Source: Thiohalophilus thiocyanatoxydans
Lineage (GTDB): Bacteria > Pseudomonadota > Gammaproteobacteria > UBA6429 > Thiohalophilaceae
DNA length: 64,000 nt
Assembly: GCF_004366735.1 (NCBI RefSeq)
Contig: NZ_SOQX01000007.1
Location: 62,001-126,000, forward strand
Reading direction: 5' to 3'
The position numbers and the translations under genes were made by a program. Below are positions 28,756 to 36,876 of the stretch, one piece after another. Position 1 is the first letter of the stretch. The number at the start of each line of letters is the position of its first letter. The notes under the pieces were generated by a model. That model searched no databases, was not told the DNA's origin, and worked only from the letters and a program-made list of their open reading frames with translations.

Positions 28756-28801
28756 TTGACACCAAAGGCACAAAAATTTAAAGTAGTATATTAAATACTA
28801 C
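28756..28801 (+). promoter_or_regulatory. Predicted norS promoter with overlapping palindrome
   Basis: -35 TTGACA (28756-28761), 17-nt spacer, -10 TAAAGT (28779-28784). Overlapping the -10 is an inverted repeat with 7-nt arms, GTAGTAT and ATACTAC (28783-28801, 5-nt spacer), extended by AA/TT. Size, position and AT core recall NsrR-type operators, but the match is partial. Upstream, 28518-28755 shows no gene. Confidence 0.6.
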
Positions 28802-28835
28802 ATTCAAAAACCGACTGTCTGACCCGGAGTACCCA

Positions 28836-29354
28836 ATGCAATCGACTGCCTGGTATACCTCGCTTGTTCTTATCCTGTTGCTCAGTGCGATCTTTATTTT
28901 CGTGTTGCGCCGCTCGCGTGACAGTGGCGATGCCGCCGAAGTGGCGCGCCGCGCCTACGCCCCGCGCAGCAAACTGTTCGCCCTGGCGCTGGCCGCCGGC
29001 GTGATTATCACCGTCGTCACCCTGCTGCCCTGGCCGCATCAGCTGCAGGCCGGCGCCGGGATAGACCGGGTGGTCGAAGCCACCGCCCGCCAGTGGAGCT
29101 GGAGCCTGAGCGAGGACCGGGCACAGGTTGGCGAGCGTATCGAATTCAAAGTCAGCAGCGAGGACGTCAATCACGGTTTCGCTCTCTATGACCCGGACAT
29201 GCAGCTGGTCACCCAGATCCAGGCCATGCCCGGCTACATCAACCGTTTGCAGCACACCTTCGAGAAACCCGGTGAGTACCGGATCCTGTGTCTCGAATAT
29301 TGCGGCCTGGCCCATCACGCCATGACCGCCAGTTTCACGGTCTCCCCGAACTAA
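28836..29354 (+). CDS. norS: CuA subunit II of an sNOR-type heme-copper nitric oxide reductase
   Basis: 172 aa. TM helices at 5-23 and 47-65; the periplasmic cupredoxin part carries a complete CuA site: H113, C152, E154, C156, H160, M163 (CLEYCGLAHHAM). It would receive electrons from cytochrome c or cupredoxin and pass them to subunit I. The short length and the gene order (subunit II, subunit I, SCO, membrane protein) match the norSY-senC-orf1 cluster known from ammonia oxidisers. An aa3/ba3-like oxidase is the alternative. Confidence 0.8.
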   Translation: MQSTAWYTSLVLILLLSAIFIFVLRRSRDSGDAAEVARRAYAPRSKLFALALAAGVIITVVTLLPWPHQLQAGAGIDRVVEATARQWSWSLSEDRAQVGERIEFKVSSEDVNHGFALYDPDMQLVTQIQAMPGYINRLQHTFEKPGEYRILCLEYCGLAHHAMTASFTVSPN

Positions 29355-29382
29355 CAATTAATAACCAGCACGAGGTAATCCG

Positions 29383-30837
29383 ATGAGTTCATCCGTCACC
29401 GCGACTGCAACGCAGTCCAGGGAACGTCTTTATCTGCAGATCTACATGGGAATCACCCTGGCGGTCCTGTTGCTGATGCTGCTGGCCGGGGTCGCACTAC
29501 GCGCGGCCCAGGGCACGCTGATCAATCTGCCGCCCGATCTGTTCTATCAGGCCATGTCCCTGCACGGTACCGGCATGGTGGGTATCGCCGGCCTGGCCGG
29601 GGTTTCGATCATGTGGTATTTCCTGCGCCGGTACGTGGCGCTGACCCCGGGTATCTTCCTGGCCAATTTACTGCTGTTTACGCTTGGCGTGGTGATGATT
29701 CTGGGGGCGATCCTGCTGGGCGGCTTCGCCGGCGGCTGGACCTTCCTCTATCCGCTGCCGGCCAGCTCCATGGGCCAGTGGAACACTCATGCCGCGGCCG
29801 CCTTCATTGGCGGACTGCTGATCATCGGCGTCGGCTTTTTACTCTTCTATCTGGATGCCGGGCGCGCCCTGCTCGCCCGCTATGGCAGCCTGGGCCGCGC
29901 GCTGGGGCTGGATCAGCTCTTCTCCGGCAAGGTGGATGCGGACCATCCGCCGACCGTGGTCGCCAGCACCATGGTGCTGATCATTAACATTCTCGGCACC
30001 CTGGCCGGCGCGGTGATCCTGGTGATGAGCCTGATCAACCTTTACCTGCCCGCCGTGACCATCGACCCGCTGTGGGCCAAAAACCTGATCTATTTCTTCG
30101 GTCACGTCTTCATCAACGCCACCATATATATGGCCGTGATTGCGGTATACGAGCTGCTGCCCCACTACACCGGGCGCCCCTGGAAACTGACCCGCCCGTT
30201 TCTCGCCGCCTGGGCCGCCAGCACCCTCATGGTCATGATCGTCTATCCCCACCATCTGCTGATGGACATGGTGATGCCCGCGTGGATGCTGATCATGGGG
30301 CAGATTATCTCCTACCTCAGCGGGCTGCCGGTGTTACTGGTCACCGCCTGGGGCACGCTGGTGCAGATCTACCGTGCCAACGTCAACTGGGAAGCGCCGG
30401 CCAGGTTTCTGGTCCTGGGCGTATTCGGCTGGTCGATCGGGGTCATTCCGGCCATCGTCGACGGCACCATGACGATCAACAAGGTGATGCACAACACCCT
30501 CTGGGTACCGGGCCATTTCCATTTTTATCTGCTGCTCGGCCTGCTGCCGATGGTGCTGGGCTTCATGCTGCACGTCACCCGCCTCCCCGACAGCCGCATC
30601 CATCCGTTACTGGAACGGGGCGGATTCTGGCTGTTCAGTGGCAGTGCGGCCGCCTTTGTCGTCATGTTCCTCTATAGCGGCCTGCACAGCATCCCACGTC
30701 GCTTTGCCGAATACCTGCCGGCCTGGGTCGCTCAGGCACAGCTTTCCACCCTGTTCGGAACGCTTGTCCTGCTCAGCCTGGCGGCGTTTTTCATCCTGCT
30801 GCTGCGGCGTCTGGCGCAGGTGCGCATGCAGGCATGA
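29383..30837 (+). CDS. norY: Heme-copper catalytic subunit I, sNOR type
   Basis: 484 aa, about 12 TM helices. Heme and CuB ligands are all there: H61 (LHGTGM, low-spin heme), H241 (GHVFIN), H290 and H291 (YPHHLLMD), H378 and H380 (WVPGHFHFYL). In oxygen reductases of A and B type a Tyr lies four residues after the first CuB His; here position 245 is Asn. No Tyr is seen at the C-type position in the HH helix either. This argues for NO reduction rather than O2 reduction. The stop overlaps senC by 4 nt. Confidence 0.8.
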   Translation: MSSSVTATATQSRERLYLQIYMGITLAVLLLMLLAGVALRAAQGTLINLPPDLFYQAMSLHGTGMVGIAGLAGVSIMWYFLRRYVALTPGIFLANLLLFTLGVVMILGAILLGGFAGGWTFLYPLPASSMGQWNTHAAAAFIGGLLIIGVGFLLFYLDAGRALLARYGSLGRALGLDQLFSGKVDADHPPTVVASTMVLIINILGTLAGAVILVMSLINLYLPAVTIDPLWAKNLIYFFGHVFINATIYMAVIAVYELLPHYTGRPWKLTRPFLAAWAASTLMVMIVYPHHLLMDMVMPAWMLIMGQIISYLSGLPVLLVTAWGTLVQIYRANVNWEAPARFLVLGVFGWSIGVIPAIVDGTMTINKVMHNTLWVPGHFHFYLLLGLLPMVLGFMLHVTRLPDSRIHPLLERGGFWLFSGSAAAFVVMFLYSGLHSIPRRFAEYLPAWVAQAQLSTLFGTLVLLSLAAFFILLLRRLAQVRMQA

Positions 30838-31475
30838 GGCGCGCGCTACCGCTACTGACGGCCCTGGGCGTGGCGGTGAGCGGCGCGCTGATCGGCTGGC
30901 AGCTGACCCACGGCTTTCAGGCCTTTACCTGGGAGAGTTACCGGCGGATGGAGGTGGCACAGACGCCGCGCAAGGTCCCCGATGTGCCGTTGCAAACGCA
31001 TACCGGCCGGCCATGGCGCCTGGCCGAGTCGGCGGGCCGGCTGCGGCTGATCAATTTCATCTATACCCGCTGTCCGACCCTGTGCCGGACCTCGGGCAGC
31101 CGCTATGCCCGGCTGTTGCAGGCCATCGAACAACGAGGCTGGGACGATCGGCTGCAGTTGATCAGCCTCTCCCTGCAACCGGACTACGACACCCCGCCGC
31201 GCCTGCGCGACTACCGCCGACGCTATCACGCCGCTGACGACGGGTTGTGGCTCACGGCGCGCACCCGCCGGGAAGCGGATCATCGCCGCCTGCTCGAGAG
31301 TTACGGTGTGGTCAGTATTCCCGATCCCTGGGGCGGCATTCAGCACAATGACGCCATCCATGTCGTCGATGCAGCAGGCAACCTGATTCGTATCCTCGAC
31401 GCCACCGGGGTGAAATCGATCCTGGCTCAACTCGAACCGCTGGTTGAAAATCATGTGGCGCTGGCGACCCGCTAG
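30834..31475 (+). CDS. senC: SCO1/SenC copper chaperone
   Basis: 213 aa, one N-terminal TM anchor, thioredoxin fold facing the periplasm. Copper ligands are C80 and C84 (TRCPTLC) and H176 (NDAIHVVD). SCO proteins deliver Cu to the CuA site, so this is the assembly factor for the norS product. Coupled by ATGA overlap to norY. Confidence 0.92.
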   Translation: MRRALPLLTALGVAVSGALIGWQLTHGFQAFTWESYRRMEVAQTPRKVPDVPLQTHTGRPWRLAESAGRLRLINFIYTRCPTLCRTSGSRYARLLQAIEQRGWDDRLQLISLSLQPDYDTPPRLRDYRRRYHAADDGLWLTARTRREADHRRLLESYGVVSIPDPWGGIQHNDAIHVVDAAGNLIRILDATGVKSILAQLEPLVENHVALATR

Positions 31476-32046
31476 CGGCGGCCTCGCACTGGGCCTGCTA
31501 TTGGCCCTGTTGATCAGCCGGCCGTGGCTCGAGGCCGGCATGGCCTGGCACATGGGGGTGCAGATCCCGCTGCTGGTGGTCGTGGGCGCTCTGCTCGCCG
31601 GCCACTGGCGCGCCCGCCTGAGCCCGCCGGGGATCCGTCGTTACCGCGCGACTCTGTTGCTCTTCGCCCTGTTCACCCTGGCCCTGTGGATGCTGCCCCG
31701 GCTGCTGGATGCCGCCCTGCATCAGCTCCCGGTGGAGCTGGCCAAGTGGTTCAGCCTGCCACTGGCCGGGGCCGCGCTGCGCCTGGCCTGGCCCCACCTG
31801 CCGGTCATCCTGCGCGGCGTCCTGCATCTGGAAGCCATTGCCACCCTGCTGCGCCTCGGTTGGCTCTATCTGCAGGCGCCGGAGCGCTATTGCGTCAGTT
31901 ACGGCATCGGCGATCAACAAAGCCTGGGCTATCTGCTCGTGATCTATGGCGCCCTCTACGGGGGACTGCTGGCGATCAAAATCCTGTTCCTGCCCGGCGG
32001 GGTTCGCCCGCTTCACGTCGAATCCTCAAACGCCAAATTATCCTAA
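31453..32046 (+). CDS. Membrane protein of the sNOR cluster (orf1)
   Basis: 197 aa from ATG 31453, overlapping senC by 23 nt. Five to six hydrophobic helices (GGLALGLLLALLIS, IPLLVVVGALLAGH, ATLLLFALFTLALWMLP and others). It takes the position of orf1 in norSY-senC-orf1 clusters. Its function is unknown; a role in assembly is an inference from position. Confidence 0.75.
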   Translation: MWRWRPASGGLALGLLLALLISRPWLEAGMAWHMGVQIPLLVVVGALLAGHWRARLSPPGIRRYRATLLLFALFTLALWMLPRLLDAALHQLPVELAKWFSLPLAGAALRLAWPHLPVILRGVLHLEAIATLLRLGWLYLQAPERYCVSYGIGDQQSLGYLLVIYGALYGGLLAIKILFLPGGVRPLHVESSNAKLS

Positions 32047-32148
32047 TCCTCTGTCACCCGTTGCCGACATACTGCTCAAGGCCTGTCAAAAGCATTATTA
32101 TGGGCAACCCCCGGCCCTGATAACCAAGAATGACTATCAAGTATTCCG

Positions 32149-33339
32149 ATGCGCAAAAAGCTGGAATCCAAACAGATCATTATTGTGAATGCAGTCGTCG
32201 TTCTGCTGTTCATTGTCATACTGGTTACTGTCAATCTGTTTCACTTCAACCACCTCAACAGCAATCTCTCGTCGATCAACGAAATCTATAACACCAAGCT
32301 TGAGATCATCACCCGGATGTCACGTATCGTCCGGGATCGCTCCCTGACCATGTTGAATATGCACCTGTCGAACGATATCTGGCATATCGATGAGCAATAT
32401 ATGCGCTTCAACCAACTGGCACCGGAATTTATTCAGCTGCGCGAACGCCTGCGCCAGCAGCCCATGGCCCCGGATGAACAGGCCGAGCTGGATCGCTGTC
32501 TGGCCCTGATCAGGAAAACCCAGCCCCTGCAAGAGCGAATCGTGCAACGCATCTACGACGGCCGTGATGCGCAGGTTCTGGATGACATCATGTACGAGGA
32601 TATGCCGCTGGAGAGCCGGCTATGGGAAGGTTTTAACAGGCTGGATCGGATCGTACGCAACAATGCCGAACAGGCCCGCCAGGTCGCCAATGAAGAGTTT
32701 AAAAACTCGCTGTATATCATCATCAGCGTGGCGGCTGTACTGGCGTTATTGACGGTCCTGCTGATGAAGCATGCCCTGCGTCGGCTGCAGCTTATCGAAA
32801 CCCGTCTCATCGATCGCGCCGAACTGCTCAGCTGGGATGCGACTCACGATCCCCTGACCAATATATGGAACCGTCGCTTTCTGGAACACCGCGTCAATCA
32901 GTTAATCAACGGTGATTATCCGCCCGAACCCCGGCATGTACTGGTCTATATCGATCTGGATAATTTCAAACCGATCAATGATATCTACGGCCATTTTCTG
33001 GGCGACGATTTCCTGCGAGCCATCGCCCTGTGTGTCGAAGCCTGCATCCGCAAGAATGATACCCTGGCCCGTATTGGCGGCGATGAGTTCGCTATCCTGC
33101 TGGAAAACTGCACCGGCGAGAAGGCTAGTGCCATTGCCGAATGCGTCCGCTCCGCCATTAGTAACTGCACGATAACCTATGATGGCCAGCCGATTCGTAA
33201 CGGTGGCTGCAGTATCGGTATTGCTGTTTTCGACGAACATCTCGAGAATTTTCAAAATCTGCTCAAACAGGCCGACCATGCCTGTTACGACGCCAAGCGG
33301 GCCGGCGGGAATCGCATCAGCTACGCCGACCGCAACTAA
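32149..33339 (+). CDS. Membrane diguanylate cyclase
   Basis: 396 aa. TM1 (9-31) and TM2 (187-205) enclose a helical periplasmic sensor of about 155 residues with no recognised ligand site. A short helix and a GGDEF domain follow: LSWDATHDPLTNIWNRR, the active-site GGDEF at 310-314, and an I-site RKND (301-304) five residues before it, so product inhibition by c-di-GMP is expected. It makes c-di-GMP from GTP. It lies directly after the sNOR genes and before a c-di-GMP-riboswitch-controlled operon. Confidence 0.93.
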   Translation: MRKKLESKQIIIVNAVVVLLFIVILVTVNLFHFNHLNSNLSSINEIYNTKLEIITRMSRIVRDRSLTMLNMHLSNDIWHIDEQYMRFNQLAPEFIQLRERLRQQPMAPDEQAELDRCLALIRKTQPLQERIVQRIYDGRDAQVLDDIMYEDMPLESRLWEGFNRLDRIVRNNAEQARQVANEEFKNSLYIIISVAAVLALLTVLLMKHALRRLQLIETRLIDRAELLSWDATHDPLTNIWNRRFLEHRVNQLINGDYPPEPRHVLVYIDLDNFKPINDIYGHFLGDDFLRAIALCVEACIRKNDTLARIGGDEFAILLENCTGEKASAIAECVRSAISNCTITYDGQPIRNGGCSIGIAVFDEHLENFQNLLKQADHACYDAKRAGGNRISYADRN

Positions 33340-33431
33340 CCGGAAACCAAAGGCCGCCTTCCAGCACCGGGTTAAACCCCGCGCATATCCCGGTCGTCAG
33401 GGACAAACGGGCACAGCTCGTTACAAATGCG

Positions 33432-33830
33432 CTATAGTACTTTCGCTTCCTCGATCTCGCGCGCAATCTTGCGGGCTTCGTTGAAAACCATTCCCAATCT
33501 GGATGTCGGCTTGGAGACAACAGCCAGTACGGCGCGATCACCGATTTGAACAATAAGAACGCACCCGTTATCCCCTTCGATCAAAACCTGCTTGAGGTTG
33601 CCTCGCTCCAGTTCGGAGGCCGTCTTGCCTCCCAGAGAGAGCAGTGAGGCACACATCGCACCCAAACGGTCCTGATCGACATTATTACGCATCACGGAGG
33701 CAAGATTAATCCCGTCACGCGACATAACCGATGACGCTTCGATGTCCTGTGAAATATTGTTGAGCCTTTTTAAAATCGGGCGGATTTTCTGTCCCGTATC
33801 TTCCTGAACGTTCTGTTTCTGCTCTGTCAT
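33432..33830 (-). CDS. Roadblock/LC7 domain protein (last gene of riboswitch operon)
   Basis: 132 aa. The Roadblock/LC7 fold is seen in IKPILKRLNNISQDIEASSVMSRDG-like helix-strand order, GAMCASLLSLGGKTASEL and VLIEGDNGCVLIVQIGDRAVLAVV. In such modules roadblock proteins act as partners or GTPase-activating factors for MglA/CvnD-type GTPases. It ends the operon that starts at 38027. Confidence 0.85.
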   Translation of the reverse strand: MTEQKQNVQEDTGQKIRPILKRLNNISQDIEASSVMSRDGINLASVMRNNVDQDRLGAMCASLLSLGGKTASELERGNLKQVLIEGDNGCVLIVQIGDRAVLAVVSKPTSRLGMVFNEARKIAREIEEAKVL

Positions 33831-33920
33831 CATATAGCAAACTCTCCATGGTATTTAACCGCTTCCACACATTAATGATTGTTAATATTTACAACCAGAA
33901 ACATGAACAAATTAAACTAT

Positions 33921-34505
33921 TTATATTTGACAGTCTGAAGGGCGGCAGCTTACACAATACAGCTTGCCGGTACGGACATGACAGACCACCTCGGCACCGG
34001 CTTCGACTTCACCGGCACAACTGTCACATAACGTCCCAACCTCAACCTTCTCTTTAAAATATCCCACAACAGGGCGCCTGATACCGCCGTAATTCAGCTC
34101 GAATGGCTCCGACTTGACTATAGCACCCCGAAAAACCTCTTCAACGCTTCGCCAGCGCGAAACAAGATACTCCTCCAGTCCGTACTCGCGCAGACTTTCT
34201 TCCATCAGATTTTCACGATAATCAAACAACTCATCCGATATCACCATCCAGTGATGCGCGGTTTTCGGATGATCGCCAAAATAACACTTCTCACCTGTAA
34301 AAATTGATTTCAGAAACGAGAACTGCTTCTCAATTGCGCGTTCCCGTGTCACCCCCTCAAAAAAAACCGATAACTTCGGATCGGTATATACTTTAGCGTA
34401 AAAGTTGGTCAAAATTTCTCTTAAACCCGTATCCTGATTCAGCGCGTCCCACAACGCCTTATCCGGAGCCAGCACACCCTTGCGCTTGTGAAAGTTGTTA
34501 TACAT
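33921..34505 (-). CDS. Truncated globin fused to a C-terminal zinc ribbon
   Basis: 194 aa from ATG 34505. Residues about 20-125 form a truncated-hemoglobin domain (FYAKVYTDPKLSVFFEGV, FLKSIFTGEKCYFG, then HPKTAHHWMVISDELFDYREN with the likely proximal His). The last about 40 residues hold CDSCAGEV...VVCHVRTGKLYCVSC, a Cys-rich ribbon that probably binds zinc. Globin plus zinc ribbon suggests a gas or redox sensor with a protein or nucleic-acid contact. Located between two roadblock genes. Confidence 0.8.
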   Translation of the reverse strand: MYNNFHKRKGVLAPDKALWDALNQDTGLREILTNFYAKVYTDPKLSVFFEGVTRERAIEKQFSFLKSIFTGEKCYFGDHPKTAHHWMVISDELFDYRENLMEESLREYGLEEYLVSRWRSVEEVFRGAIVKSEPFELNYGGIRRPVVGYFKEKVEVGTLCDSCAGEVEAGAEVVCHVRTGKLYCVSCRPSDCQI

Positions 34506-34555
34506 CACACACCATATAATAAATATGGCCCGGCCAATAAGGCCGGGCCGAAACA

Positions 34556-34960
34556 TCACACCGCCCCGTCAAGACCGGTCATGGCCTGGCGCGACTTGGT
34601 CAAAGCCATTCCCAGGTTGACACTCTTGCGACAGACAAAAGTAACAACGTGCTCTTCATTGCTTTTCATTCGCAGAAAAATATGCACGAGGTTGTCACTC
34701 ATAATGACAATTTCCTGGAAATAATGGTGGCCGTCGTCGGCAACACCACGCGCCTTTTTAAACAGGCTCTCGATCGTCGAAACATTCGGCCCCTGAAAAA
34801 GATCAGCCGTTGCCGCCGCGAGGATGTCCATAACTTCCTGTGGGTGTGAATCAACGGTTTTGATTCCCAGCAGCATACCTGTAGTCAGGTCGACATACCC
34901 ACCGGCAAGACATTCCGGGATTTCACCAACCGATTTTGCAATTGCCTGATCTAATGACAT
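34556..34960 (-). CDS. Roadblock-like protein
   Basis: 134 aa. Divergent Roadblock/LC7 fold: MSLDQAIAKSVGEIPECLAG, the strand GYVDLTTGMLLGIKTVD, a long helix, and NLVHIFLRMKSNEEHVVTFVC. Less certain than the other two roadblock proteins of this region. 50 nt upstream of the globin gene. Confidence 0.7.
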   Translation of the reverse strand: MSLDQAIAKSVGEIPECLAGGYVDLTTGMLLGIKTVDSHPQEVMDILAAATADLFQGPNVSTIESLFKKARGVADDGHHYFQEIVIMSDNLVHIFLRMKSNEEHVVTFVCRKSVNLGMALTKSRQAMTGLDGAV

Positions 34961-34994
34961 CGTTTTCTCCTTCGCTGAATAATATTAGTGTTTG

Positions 34995-36314
34995 TTATAA
35001 CTCATTGCTGACCGTTTTTTTCATGCCATTATTGACATAGTCAGCAAAACCTTCGATAAATTTGACCTGTTCGTCCGACTGCACCCATCGGGGCTCAATT
35101 TTTCGAACAGACTCAAGTGCTTCCAGTGCAGACTTGCCTTCCATAATCAATTGCGCGGCAAGCAGGGTGCCGGTTCGACCCAGACCTGCCTTGCAGTGAT
35201 ACGCGACCGGTTTCCCTTCGGCCATTCTCTTCCTGACCTGTTGGCACATCTCATAGGCCTCTTCATATTCCGGTGCTTTCATGTCATCGATCTCCAGCCA
35301 CAGGGCGTCGATGCCATACTCTTTCAGTTTCCGTGGCTCGAATTGCTCCTCGGTCAGGGAAACAAGCACCTTGATTCCGACACGCTGCAGCGCGCGCAGA
35401 TCATGATCTTCATCCGCCACGATACCCGGCCAGGGCGTACCCGCCAGCAGTCCCTGTTTCAACCACAAAAAACCGCGCGGGCCAAATGAATCACTGACAA
35501 ATTCCCTGGCGGCTTCAGGCATCGGTGGCGGTGTCGGGATATCAGCCTCCGCATCGATTTCCTCTGGTTTGGCGTCTGGTGATGGCACCGAGCATGTGCC
35601 GTTCAGAATAAAATTACGCGTGACCTTGCTTTCGGGTTCTATAAAGAACTTTTCAGTCTCATTACACTCCTGGATCCAGCCACCGGCCAGCAAGGCGGTT
35701 TTATCGGCCAGCGCCTTTGCTTCCTGCTGGTTATGCAGCACCACCAGTAACGCACTGCTTTCTCCAAGTTTGTACAAATAGTCAAGAATTCGCTCTGCCT
35801 CGCTTGTGCTCAATTCGGCGGTTGGCTCATCCACGCAGAGCAGGCCGGGACCGGCCGCCGCCTCGCGGGCGATCGCCAGCTGCCTCTGCACGGGAATGGG
35901 TAACTGCACGACCCGCTGATCGAGACAATCGGCCAATTCATCCAGACCGGATTGTTTCAGCAGACGGATGGCGAGATCCTGTTTTTGCGCTTTTGACAGC
36001 TCATGTTTTTCAGGTAATTCGTTCAGAATATTCTCCTGCACCGTCGAGGTAATCAGGCGCATATTCTGTGACACCAGAACCGGATATTCCGCCTCGCCCA
36101 GTGGATCGCCCCGATAGGTCACCTCGCCCCAGGTGCGTAGATTGGATACCGCCTGGTTGATACCGCAGATGGTACGCAACAGGGTCGACTTGCCGGTCCC
36201 TCCCGGTCCCAGCAATGCGAAGACACCGCGTTCAGGCACAGACAAATCGACCGAACGCAGGATTACGTTGTCGCCAAAGGCAACGCCAAATTGACTCAAA
36301 TTAAGCACAGGCAT
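34995..36314 (-). CDS. ABC-type ATPase fused to a tyrosine/dual-specificity phosphatase
   Basis: 439 aa. Residues 1-225 are an ABC ATPase: Walker A GPGGTGKS at 36-43, Q83, Walker B LLCVDE ending at E163, H-loop H194. The LSGGQ signature is replaced by LPIPVQRQ (138-145). A Pro/Glu-rich linker (240-270) joins it to a phosphatase of the DSP/PTP class: general-acid Asp at 343/344, then HCKAGLGRTG with Cys374 and Arg380. No permease is encoded nearby. ATP binding may gate the phosphatase; this is inference. Confidence 0.88.
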   Translation of the reverse strand: MPVLNLSQFGVAFGDNVILRSVDLSVPERGVFALLGPGGTGKSTLLRTICGINQAVSNLRTWGEVTYRGDPLGEAEYPVLVSQNMRLITSTVQENILNELPEKHELSKAQKQDLAIRLLKQSGLDELADCLDQRVVQLPIPVQRQLAIAREAAAGPGLLCVDEPTAELSTSEAERILDYLYKLGESSALLVVLHNQQEAKALADKTALLAGGWIQECNETEKFFIEPESKVTRNFILNGTCSVPSPDAKPEEIDAEADIPTPPPMPEAAREFVSDSFGPRGFLWLKQGLLAGTPWPGIVADEDHDLRALQRVGIKVLVSLTEEQFEPRKLKEYGIDALWLEIDDMKAPEYEEAYEMCQQVRKRMAEGKPVAYHCKAGLGRTGTLLAAQLIMEGKSALEALESVRKIEPRWVQSDEQVKFIEGFADYVNNGMKKTVSNEL

Positions 36315-36345
36315 GTTCCGGTTAGTTGTACATCGTGTTTTTTAG

Positions 36346-36876
36346 CTACAGTCCCGGATCCAGGCTGTATAGCAGGGACTCGGTGAGTCGAATGACATCA
36401 TTCGACACCCGGGGATCCACCTCCATGACGGGAGCGGTAATCTGTCTTCCTGACAGGACAGCGTGATAATCATCGATCGAAGGTCCCTCACCGGTTTCCA
36501 TCCGGGTCACCCCCAGCGCGATACCGGAAGCATCGATATGTCCGGAAAATGCATCCAGATACTTCTCCAGCGTCTGTAACGGATCTGGTTCGAGATTATT
36601 CATCAGGATAATCAATCCGATCGCGCCATCGGAGAGAATTTCCCACATAAAATCAAAACGCTCCTGACCCGGGGTACCGTACAGATGAATTCTTTCGCCG
36701 TCCTCGAGCTTGATCAGGCCGTAGTCCATGGCCACGGTCGTATTGTCCTTCATCTTGCTGACATCATCCGTTGCAGACTCTTCGGTCTGAAACGGCTCAA
36801 TATCACTGATCGAGGTGATGGCCGTTGTCTTCCCCGCACCCACCGGGCCGGTAAAAAGAATTTTATAGGTACTCAT
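36346..36876 (-). CDS. Conservon-type small GTPase (CvnD/MglA-like)
   Basis: 176 aa. P-loop GPVGAGKT at 10-17, switch I TTVAMDYG at 46-53, switch II GTPGQERF at 67-74, FMWE after it. The guanine-specificity motif is not a normal NKxD; TRME lies at 124-127. The PGQ form without the usual Asp is typical of the CvnD family. Such GTPases work with roadblock proteins in cell polarity or signalling. Its start overlaps the previous gene by 4 nt. Confidence 0.88.
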   Translation of the reverse strand: MSTYKILFTGPVGAGKTTAITSISDIEPFQTEESATDDVSKMKDNTTVAMDYGLIKLEDGERIHLYGTPGQERFDFMWEILSDGAIGLIILMNNLEPDPLQTLEKYLDAFSGHIDASGIALGVTRMETGEGPSIDDYHAVLSGRQITAPVMEVDPRVSNDVIRLTESLLYSLDPGL

